A stretch of 5,952 bases of DNA, from contig DBVO01000027.1 of the NCBI GenBank assembly GCA_002308215.1, positions 10,200-16,151 on the forward strand, given 5' to 3'. The stretch is from Christensenella sp. UBA1262 (lineage in GTDB: Bacteria > Bacillota > Clostridia > Christensenellales > CAG-917). The notes under the pieces were generated by a model, which worked only from the letters and a program-made list of their open reading frames with translations, made no database searches and was not told where the DNA came from. A program made the translations under genes and the position numbers. Each line of letters opens with the position of its first letter. The stretch's first letter is position 1. Positions 1 through 5,257 of this stretch are shown here, piece after piece.

Positions 1-915
1 GCAAATGAAAACAGCTTTGGTCTTATAGCTCTTTGTTCAGTAGGACCTGTTCTTGCAGTATTGATATTATCATTGTTCTCAAATGGTTCAATAAATTATC
101 AACTTCAAGATTATTCAGTAGAAGCAAACTTGGGTTCACATTTTGGTGGTTCTTTAGGACATACAATTGGGGAAGTTGCTTTAGCACTTGGACTTATTGT
201 GGCTTTCTTTATTATTTTGCAGTTTGTTGTTCTAAAGTTATCCAAAAAGAAACTCATTCAAATTGGTGTTGGAATAATTTATACGTTTGTAGGACTTATC
301 ATATTCCTTATGGCAGTAAAAGTTGGCTTTATGCCAATTGGATATAAAATAGGGCAACAATTGGCTTCTAGTAACCAAGCAATAGTCATTATATTTGCAT
401 TTGTTATTGGTATGGTTGTTGTTCTTGCAGAGCCTGCAGTACATATCCTAAATACGCAGGTTGAAGAGATTACTGGAGGAGCTGTATCAAAGCGCTCAAT
501 GCTTATAGCATTGTCAATTGGTGTAGGCTTGTCAATTGGTCTTTCAATTTTGAGGATCATATATGGCTTCTCATTGCTTTATTATTTGATCCCAGGCTAT
601 ATCATTTCTCTTGGATTGAGCTTGGTAGTTCCAAAACTTTATACAGCAATTGCATTTGATTCAGGTGGTGTAGCATCTGGTCCATTGACATCCAGTTTTA
701 TTTTGCCTTTTGCAATTGGTGTATGTGTAAGTATGCATGGGGAAGCAAAGGTGCTCGAATCAGCATTTGGTATTGTAGCTATGGTTGCAATGACGCCTCT
801 TATTACGATACAAGTGCTCGGCTTTAGAGCAATTGCAACTCGTAAGGTTAAAGAGCGTGCAACTATGTCAAGACTACTTGGCGCAGATGATGAACAAGTC
901 ATCGACTTTATGTGA
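1..915 (+). CDS. DUF1538 tandem-repeat membrane protein, C-terminal part (5' end outside window)
   Basis: The frame is open from base 1 to the TGA at 913-915, so this is the last 304 residues of a longer protein; the TTG at 61 is internal, not a start. I recognise DUF1538 (PF07556), a family of multi-pass membrane proteins thought to be transporters, with no proven substrate. Family-like stretches are LAEPAVHIL (window residues 142-150) and AFDSGGVASGPLTSSF (218-233). The end of a first repeat is visible at residues 5-24 (SFGLIALCSVGPVLAV), and a matching segment closes the second repeat at about 254-276 (SAFGIVAMVAMTPLI), so the intact protein should carry two DUF1538 units, with most of the first lying upstream. 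Several hydrophobic helices alternate with short basic loops, and the tail after about residue 276 is charged and cytoplasmic-looking. The stop codon lies inside the ribosome-binding region of the next gene, which points to translational coupling with the PII-like genes. Family assignment is confident; transport is inference. Confidence 0.88.
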   Translation, partial: ANENSFGLIALCSVGPVLAVLILSLFSNGSINYQLQDYSVEANLGSHFGGSLGHTIGEVALALGLIVAFFIILQFVVLKLSKKKLIQIGVGIIYTFVGLIIFLMAVKVGFMPIGYKIGQQLASSNQAIVIIFAFVIGMVVVLAEPAVHILNTQVEEITGGAVSKRSMLIALSIGVGLSIGLSILRIIYGFSLLYYLIPGYIISLGLSLVVPKLYTAIAFDSGGVASGPLTSSFILPFAIGVCVSMHGEAKVLESAFGIVAMVAMTPLITIQVLGFRAIATRKVKERATMSRLLGADDEQVIDFM

Positions 916-923
916 GGTACACT

Positions 924-1331
924 ATGGCATCTAGTGATAAGAATAAAAATAAAAAAGCAACCTCTCAAAAAGTTGAAAGCAATCGTCTTGAACTTTTGGT
1001 AACAATTGTGCCAAGAACAAAGGCGGAGTTTTTTGCTGATATCATTCAATCTTTTGATGTTAATTTGCAAATGCTTGTAAGAGCAGAAGGAACAGCTAGT
1101 GCAGAAATGCTTAGTTTACTTGGGTTCTCAGATGCTAAAAAAGCAGTCATCTTTAGTTTGATAACAGAGGAAAAAGTGCAAGATGCACTTCATACACTTG
1201 AACGTAAGTTCAAAACAATAAGGGATGGTAAAGGTATTGCATATACTATACCACTCACGAGTCTCATTGGCGTTGCTGTTTATGGATTTTTAACCAACAA
1301 CGAACGTGCGGCAAAGGAGGATAAAAAGTGA
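924..1331 (+). CDS. PII-like signalling protein (first of two), divergent
   Basis: This 135-residue protein appears to be a divergent PII/GlnB-like ferredoxin-fold protein. After a lysine-rich N-terminus (1-20), a first strand (LELLVTIVP, 22-30) leads into a helix. EGTAS (55-59) sits where the T-loop begins, and the second half (AVIFSLI strand 74-80, helix 82-96) ends in DGKGIAYTIPL (101-111), which resembles the B-loop and last strand of PII proteins. The T-loop is much shorter than in GlnB and has no uridylylation Tyr, so classical GlnD control is unlikely. I chose the ATG at 924 over the in-frame GTG at 912 because GAGG (914-917) lies six bases before 924. The gene overlaps the next by four bases (GTGA). 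By analogy with GlnK or SbtB it may bind the adjacent DUF1538 protein in response to a nucleotide; ligand and partner are inferred. It is less PII-like than its neighbour. Confidence 0.75.
   Translation: MASSDKNKNKKATSQKVESNRLELLVTIVPRTKAEFFADIIQSFDVNLQMLVRAEGTASAEMLSLLGFSDAKKAVIFSLITEEKVQDALHTLERKFKTIRDGKGIAYTIPLTSLIGVAVYGFLTNNERAAKEDKK
1313..1320 (+). promoter_or_regulatory. Strong Shine-Dalgarno site fixing a GTG start
   Basis: AAAGGAGG lies inside the 3' end of the first PII-like gene, seven bases before the GTG at 1328. It supports the GTG start and the four-base GTGA overlap with the upstream stop, an arrangement that favours coupled synthesis of the two PII-like proteins. Confidence 0.85.
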
Positions 1332-1693
1332 AAAAGTTTGAATACGAGCTTGTTGTTTGTATTGTAAATGCTGGTTTCAGCGATGCTGTTATGGATGCTG
1401 CACGCGAAGTAGGCGCAAGAGGTGGAACAGTTATTACTGCTAAGGGAACAGCAAACAAAGAAGCAGAAGCTTTCTTTAAAATATTTATCCAACCAGAAAA
1501 AGAAATGGTTATGATTTTGGTTCCAAACAAGATTAAAGAGGATGTTTTGCATGCTCTTTATCGTGCTGTTGGCTTGAATACTCCAGGACAAGGAATTGCT
1601 TTTGCATTGCCTGTAGATAATGTTGTGGGGTTAACATCAAATACTGATAAGCAGCCAGAGGAAGCAGAAAAGGCTGAGCCAAGTGAAGAATAG
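1328..1693 (+). CDS. PII-like signalling protein (second of two)
   Basis: This 121-residue protein is a clear member of the PII-superfamily group annotated as P-II family nitrogen regulator. The first strand (YELVVCIVN, 6-14) is followed by a helix and by ARGGTVITAKGT (30-41), matching the second strand and the start of the T-loop in GlnB. QPEKEMVMILVP (55-66) is the third strand, and GLNTPGQGIAFALPVD (82-97) is the B-loop and final strand, normally part of the nucleotide site between subunits. The T-loop is reduced to about residues 40-50 and lacks the GlnB Tyr51 region. The C-terminus (105-121) is an acidic tail rich in Glu. Trimer formation and nucleotide binding are known for the superfamily and inferred here. 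Its place directly behind DUF1538 and another PII-like gene suggests it senses a metabolite and controls that membrane protein. The stop is eight bases before the next ATG, so the operon continues. Confidence 0.9.
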   Translation: MKKFEYELVVCIVNAGFSDAVMDAAREVGARGGTVITAKGTANKEAEAFFKIFIQPEKEMVMILVPNKIKEDVLHALYRAVGLNTPGQGIAFALPVDNVVGLTSNTDKQPEEAEKAEPSEE

Positions 1694-1701
1694 AGGCAAT
1701 T

Positions 1702-3111
1702 ATGGCAAAGAAAAAAAAGCAAATTGATTTACAAGAAGAAGTATTAGATGAACAAGACGTTACTTTTCAAGAAGCACCTATAGCAGATTCAGAATCTGCT
1801 GAATTAGTTTTGCCTATCGAAGATGCTAATGAGTCTGTTATTGATGATTCTGCGATAGAAGAGCCAGTACAAGACGAAAGTGAAGAGACACAAGAACTTG
1901 TTCAATCTGATGAACAAGCAGCTGATGAACCTCTAGAAACGGCTGAAAATGGTAAAAAGAAAAAGCGTAAAAGAAAAAAGATCAGTGATATAACATTTGA
2001 GAATGATATACGTTATCGTGGTCCGTTTTCTTATAGATGGTTGCGTATCTTTGCGTGGGTAGCAATTGTTTGTGCTCAAGCAGCCATTATCCTTTCGCTC
2101 GGCATTAAACTAGATGCAAAATTAGCTAAAAGTTTTACTGGCTTAACACACTTCTTAAGCATAATTGGAACATTATCTGTTCCATTCTTCCTCATAGCTA
2201 ATTTCGCGATTATTATTAATGCAAAGAATGGTTATAAACGTTTAATACTCGCATATGCATTTATGTCGCTAGTTATTTTTGCGCTCTTTATGCTTATTTA
2301 TCAACGTTATATTTTGGGCATCATCAATATGCTGATAGAAGCAGATAGTGGAAATACACCACAGGAATATTTTGCTGAGCTCTTCAAACTGTTCTCATCA
2401 TCTGGGTTCTTGTCATTCAACATCTTTATAGACTTGTTGTTGTGTACTTTGCTCACATACTTTATTAACTATAGACCAACAAAGGTATTCGTTGGCAAAA
2501 AGCTTGTAATATTTAGACTTTTTGTATTAATACCTGTGCTCTATGAAATCGCTTCATTTGTTATTAAAGTTCTTTGCGTTACACATCCAGACTTTACATT
2601 GCCACTTTATGTGACGCCATTCCTTACAACAAAACCACCAATTACTTTCTTGGTATTTGTTATACTTTCAATCTTTATAAAGAATCGTGAACTCGTATTC
2701 TTAAAACGAGGAAAAACAGAACAACAATATAATGAGTTTCTAAAAACGAATACTAACTCTTTGCATTTCTCAATAGCAACAAGTATCTGCTTGATTATTG
2801 CAGCTATAATTGACTTGGTACTTTATTTTGTTATTGGTGCATCACTAACAATAGTGGATATGGAGACAGGTGAGGTATTAAGAAATGGTATGGCACTTGT
2901 TTCAAATATTGGATTTGGACATTCAATTCCACTTCTTTTGGTTGTGCCATTTATAATGCTGTTCTCTTATACTCGTACACATAAGCCTTCTGCTATAGAC
3001 GTGATTATTCCAAATGTTGGTATGGTCGCATTTGCAATTGTTTATGTTGAAGGTTTATATCAATTCATATTAAGGCTTCCAGGGCTTATTTCTAAAGCTT
3101 TTGGCGGTTAA
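1702..3111 (+). CDS. Multi-pass membrane protein of unknown family with acidic/basic N-terminal tail
   Basis: I do not recognise the family of this 469-residue protein. The ATG has AGAGG (1692-1696) five bases upstream, overlapping the previous stop, so it belongs to the PII/DUF1538 operon. After MAKKKK, residues 8-83 are very rich in Glu and Asp and low in complexity, probably disordered. A compact basic run (KKKKRKRKK, 85-93) follows, then about nine hydrophobic segments near 114-134, 149-173, 180-200, 236-256, 268-292, 313-327, 356-382, 405-423 and 431-456. The charged tail should be cytoplasmic under the positive-inside rule. No catalytic motif, ATP-binding site or signal peptide is visible. 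GC over 2161-2340 is only about 31%. It could be a transporter, a scaffold or an accessory subunit of the DUF1538 protein. The gene model is confident; no function is assigned. Confidence 0.9.
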   Translation: MAKKKKQIDLQEEVLDEQDVTFQEAPIADSESAELVLPIEDANESVIDDSAIEEPVQDESEETQELVQSDEQAADEPLETAENGKKKKRKRKKISDITFENDIRYRGPFSYRWLRIFAWVAIVCAQAAIILSLGIKLDAKLAKSFTGLTHFLSIIGTLSVPFFLIANFAIIINAKNGYKRLILAYAFMSLVIFALFMLIYQRYILGIINMLIEADSGNTPQEYFAELFKLFSSSGFLSFNIFIDLLLCTLLTYFINYRPTKVFVGKKLVIFRLFVLIPVLYEIASFVIKVLCVTHPDFTLPLYVTPFLTTKPPITFLVFVILSIFIKNRELVFLKRGKTEQQYNEFLKTNTNSLHFSIATSICLIIAAIIDLVLYFVIGASLTIVDMETGEVLRNGMALVSNIGFGHSIPLLLVVPFIMLFSYTRTHKPSAIDVIIPNVGMVAFAIVYVEGLYQFILRLPGLISKAFGG

Positions 3112-3142
3112 AATAAAAAAATAATTAAAGGAGATATTATTT

Positions 3143-3529
3143 ATGAGCAGTGCATCTAAAATTATGTACACAATTGGCAGAATCTTCAACATTATCGCGA
3201 TTGTAGTCACCATTATTATTGTGATTATTGGTATTGTTGGTTTGGCTGCTCCTGACAAACTTGCAGGTGCAAGCGAAGATTTGGCAGATGCAAATGCAGC
3301 AAGAGCATACGGAATCGTTTGCCTTATTACAGGCGCTATTTTGCTTGTTGTTTATTCTGTTGTTTGTGCTATCGCAGGATATGCAAGAAGAGCGCTTAAC
3401 AACGGCAAAAAAGACAAAGCTCCACACATCTTGATGATCATTATCGGTGTGTTTGGCGATATTTTCTATTTGCTCGGCGGCATTTTTGGTCTTGTTGCAG
3501 AAGGCCAAGAAGGTCAACAAAACGAATAG
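3143..3529 (+). CDS. Small three-helix membrane protein, unknown function
   Basis: This 128-residue protein has hydrophobic segments at about 14-36, 55-80 and 95-118. A small polar loop rich in Ala, Asp and Glu (37-54) follows the first, a basic loop (81-93, ARRALNNGKKDK) follows the second, and the C-terminal tail (119-128) is Gln/Glu-rich. I do not recognise a family, and no catalytic motif is visible. The ATG is supported by AAAGGAG (3127-3133) nine bases upstream. It starts 31 bases after the previous stop with no terminator between, so it may be the last gene of the operon, though a separate promoter cannot be excluded. GC over 3181-3480 is about 41%, clearly above the preceding gene, with more C-ending codons; this could reflect higher expression or a different history. 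A strong terminator follows directly. Confidence 0.85.
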   Translation: MSSASKIMYTIGRIFNIIAIVVTIIIVIIGIVGLAAPDKLAGASEDLADANAARAYGIVCLITGAILLVVYSVVCAIAGYARRALNNGKKDKAPHILMIIIGVFGDIFYLLGGIFGLVAEGQEGQQNE

Positions 3530-3545
3530 TTTATTTGTTTGACAC

Positions 3546-3580
3546 AAAAAAATCACCCAGTCAATGCTGGGTGATTTTTT
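3546..3580. terminator. Bidirectional intrinsic terminator between convergent genes
   Basis: TCACCCAG (3553-3560) pairs perfectly with CTGGGTGA (3567-3574) around a six-base loop (TCAATG). A run of seven A lies before the stem and six T after it; A-T pairing can lengthen the stem to about 14 bp. On the + strand it gives a GC-containing hairpin followed by U residues, ending the small membrane protein gene at 3529. Read from the - strand it has the same form and lies just past the stop of the YugP-like gene at 3594. It therefore most likely serves both convergent transcripts. Confidence 0.93.
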
Positions 3581-3593
3581 GTTTTCAAATTAT

Positions 3594-4397
3594 TTATTTG
3601 CCGTTATTGGAACTCTGCACGCGCATGACAATTTCAAGGATGAGTTGAACCATACGCAATACTTCGATAATGAATTCACAAATATAAGCGATGAGATATG
3701 TGTCAAAAATCTTTTTAATTTCTTGACGTTCCTCTTCGCTGCAGAAATTGGATTCTTCAATCATTTCAAGTGCCATTTCATTTGCTTTCTTTTCAATTGG
3801 AATATTGAGAAGTGTAACAATAAAACCAGTGAGAAGGATAGCAAGGCTTATTGCAATTGAAACAATAGAGAATGTTCCGAATGCACTATAAAGAAGCATG
3901 TCAATTACTACACCGATCAAAATTATAGGGATAAACAAAACTGGTCCAAAGAGTCCCAAAAGTTGGCAATAATAACGAACTTTTACAGACTTTTTACCAT
4001 CAGCACACATTTTTGCTACACCAACTTTTTGTAGTGCAATGCCAACAGCAGTTAAACTATTCTTTTCCCAGATCGTACGTCTTAAGAAGATTGTTTTTCT
4101 TGAAACGCTATAGGAGTTGCCAAAGAAGAGTGCTCTAAAGAAGCCAGATTTTTTAACTTGAACATCTGTAAGACCACACTGGTCAAGGACATATCTGGCT
4201 GCTTGTGGGCCACTAATGCCAGATGCGCAAGTCTTGCGATTTGATTTGAAATATCTAACAACGACTATTATACGCATTACAATTGCGACTATAGTCATAA
4301 TAGCAAGGAGTACACCAACAATAATATATGCGATTGCTACTCCTTTTGAAATGCCTTTGTCAGAAAAATATGCAATAAGTTGATTGATAAATTCCAT
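3594..4397 (-). CDS. YugP-like (Zn_peptidase_2) membrane protein with lost HExxH, probable pseudoprotease
   Basis: This 267-residue protein follows the layout of the YugP/Zn_peptidase_2 family (PF04298): an N-terminal helix (about 18-47), a soluble domain (51-140), then membrane segments near 143-170, 174-198 and 234-258. Family-like segments are GISGPQAARYVLDQCGLTDV (60-79), matching the SGxTGxEAAxxIL-x-x-NGL region, YSVSRKTIFLRRTIW (96-110), and NIPIEKKA (198-205), where the family has a P-V-E motif; Glu202 is retained. Where the family has AAHEVGHA the protein reads ALQKVGVA (121-128), so both zinc-binding His and the catalytic Glu are replaced with no gap. The DHYD seen before the 96-110 region in the family is also changed (NSYS). 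Protease activity is therefore unlikely. I chose the ATG at 4397, six bases after GGAG (4404-4407), over the TTG at 4409, which overlaps that site. It is monocistronic in this window. The family match is from recalled consensus. Confidence 0.82.
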   Translation of the reverse strand: MEFINQLIAYFSDKGISKGVAIAYIIVGVLLAIMTIVAIVMRIIVVVRYFKSNRKTCASGISGPQAARYVLDQCGLTDVQVKKSGFFRALFFGNSYSVSRKTIFLRRTIWEKNSLTAVGIALQKVGVAKMCADGKKSVKVRYYCQLLGLFGPVLFIPIILIGVVIDMLLYSAFGTFSIVSIAISLAILLTGFIVTLLNIPIEKKANEMALEMIEESNFCSEEERQEIKKIFDTYLIAYICEFIIEVLRMVQLILEIVMRVQSSNNGK

Positions 4398-4417
4398 ATC
4401 TATCTCCAAATATTTGA

Positions 4418-4436
4418 TATGCTATACTCTAGCATA
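4418..4436. promoter_or_regulatory. Perfect 7-bp inverted repeat, candidate operator upstream of the YugP-like gene
   Basis: TATGCTA (4418-4424) and TAGCATA (4430-4436) form a perfect inverted repeat with a five-base spacer (TACTC). The site begins about 10 bases upstream of the Shine-Dalgarno site of the minus-strand gene, where its promoter or early leader should lie. Such a dyad suits a dimeric repressor, but TATGCT or TATAGC on the minus strand could equally be a -10 box with poor -35 partners. An AT-rich sequence can produce such repeats by chance. Confidence 0.4.
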
Positions 4437-4487
4437 AAACTATTAAATAGAAAAGTATTTTTCAATAAATAGTTGCAGTTATTAATA

Positions 4488-4528
4488 TTTTAATTACTTC
4501 TTGCTGATTTTATAATTTGTGTTAAAAT
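4488..4528 (+). promoter_or_regulatory. Candidate sigma-A-type promoter for the YhhN-like/DUF1461 gene pair
   Basis: Two overlapping possibilities are visible. One is a consensus -10 TATAAT at 4511-4516 with a weak -35 TTTAAT (4488-4493) 17 bases upstream. The other is TAAAAT at 4523-4528 with TTGCTG (4501-4506) 16 bases upstream. Either gives a short leader before the GTG at 4556. No terminator or gene lies between the divergent YugP-like start and this region, so a promoter is expected here; the exact boxes are uncertain. Confidence 0.45.
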
Positions 4529-4555
4529 GAATATAGAATTAAAGAGGCGTTAATT

Positions 4556-5257
4556 GTGAAGAAAGAAAAACTGTCAGTAGTACTTTCAGCAAGTGTTTTT
4601 GTGGTTACAGAAATAATACTGTATGCACTCTTTTTAGCTGAGGATTTTGGAGGCGCACAAGTTGGTGAAAATGTGTGGCTCAAGTATTCTACGGTTTGTC
4701 TTGCTTTTGTTTTTGCGTTATTCTTCTTTTTTGTTTCTCTTTATAAGAAAACAGAATGGAAGGATTCCATATTGCTTCTTTTAGGACTTGCATTTACTCT
4801 TGTTAGCGATATGTTTTTGCTTGTCCGTATGGATCATTTAGAAGTTGGTGTTGCTACATTTATATGCGCTCAGGTATGTTACTTTGCGCGCATTCATAGA
4901 ACAAGGCTTTGGGTGTGGTGCTCCGTTGGATTGCGTATATTATTGCCATCTATCGCTATAATAGTACTTGCATCATTACACGAAGCAAATGCTCTATATA
5001 TTTTAGTTGCTATATATTTTGTGCAGCTTGTTATGAACTGTGCAGAGAATGTTGTCCTTGCTATTGTAGCAAAAGACAAAGTATCAAGAATTCAAGGTAT
5101 TATTTTAAGTATTGGCTTCTTGATGTTCATTGGTTGCGATATATGTGTTGGGCTGACCAATATTTATGATGGCATGGCTGTTGACCTTATTTGGCTGTTC
5201 TATACGCCATCTCAGGTGCTTATAGCACTATCTAGCAGGAGGATTTATGAAGAGTAG
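4556..5257 (+). CDS. YhhN/TMEM86 family protein (lysoplasmalogenase-like)
   Basis: This 233-residue, roughly eight-helix membrane protein resembles the YhhN family (PF07947). Animal members of that family (TMEM86A/B) hydrolyse the vinyl-ether bond of lysoplasmalogen. Hydrophobic segments lie near 8-28, 43-63, 71-90, 96-113, 121-140, 145-172, 180-200 and 206-226. Family-like features are LGLAFTLVSDMFLL (76-89) with Asp85, followed by ICAQVCYFARI (103-113), where the family often has AHxxY; a second Asp195 in a matching helix (FIGCDICVGL, 191-200); and the closing FYTPSQVLIAL (215-225), like the family's YxxAQxLI end. The two intramembrane Asp are the candidate catalytic residues. The GTG start has AAAGAGG (4541-4547) eight bases upstream. 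The gene overlaps the DUF1461 gene by 11 bases, so the two are surely cotranscribed. Bacterial members have little direct evidence of function, so the enzymatic role is inferred. Confidence 0.7.
   Translation: MKKEKLSVVLSASVFVVTEIILYALFLAEDFGGAQVGENVWLKYSTVCLAFVFALFFFFVSLYKKTEWKDSILLLLGLAFTLVSDMFLLVRMDHLEVGVATFICAQVCYFARIHRTRLWVWCSVGLRILLPSIAIIVLASLHEANALYILVAIYFVQLVMNCAENVVLAIVAKDKVSRIQGIILSIGFLMFIGCDICVGLTNIYDGMAVDLIWLFYTPSQVLIALSSRRIYEE
5237..5242 (+). promoter_or_regulatory. Shine-Dalgarno site inside the upstream gene
   Basis: AGGAGG lies within the last codons of the YhhN-like gene, four bases before the ATG at 5247. The spacing is short but the match is full, and it fixes the start of the DUF1461 protein within the 11-base gene overlap. 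Confidence 0.8.

Larger units (their letters stand above)
4398..4555. other. Divergent intergenic region, AT-rich
   Basis: This 158-base spacer separates the YugP-like gene from the YhhN-like pair and must hold the promoters of both transcripts. Besides the dyad at 4418-4436 and the promoter-like boxes at 4488-4528, it has a short palindrome CTATTAAATAG (4440-4450). No small ORF with a convincing ribosome-binding site, no riboswitch-like fold and no tRNA was seen. Confidence 0.7.

Noticed and set aside
61..63. TTG as start of the DUF1538 protein
   Set aside because: The frame is open to base 1, and the residues before 61 match the end of a DUF1538 repeat, so the gene begins outside the window.
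912..923. GTG start four codons upstream of the first PII-like ATG
   Set aside because: The GTG overlaps the DUF1538 stop and has no Shine-Dalgarno site at proper spacing, while GAGG at 914-917 is ideally placed for the ATG at 924.
639..1070. Minus-strand 143-codon open frame
   Set aside because: It lies antisense to the DUF1538 and PII-like genes, has no family resemblance and has Cys- and Ser-rich shadow composition.
3112..3142. Possible terminator or promoter before the small membrane protein
   Set aside because: The stretch is A/T-rich with only a Shine-Dalgarno site; no hairpin and no paired -35/-10 boxes are visible.
3137..3556. Minus-strand 139-codon open frame
   Set aside because: It covers the small membrane protein gene and part of the terminator; its Asn/Cys-rich translation is typical of an antisense shadow.
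3564..3860. Plus-strand 98-codon open frame
   Set aside because: It starts within the terminator hairpin and runs antisense to the YugP-like gene, whose protein has family-like conserved segments.
4398..4409. TTG start for the YugP-like gene
   Set aside because: The TTG overlaps the GGAG that serves the ATG at 4397 and has no ribosome-binding site of its own.
5216..5228. Small hairpin GTGCT-TAT-AGCAC before the DUF1461 ribosome-binding site
   Set aside because: The stem is only five pairs within coding sequence and does not cover the Shine-Dalgarno site; similar short repeats occur elsewhere (near 498-512), so chance is likely.
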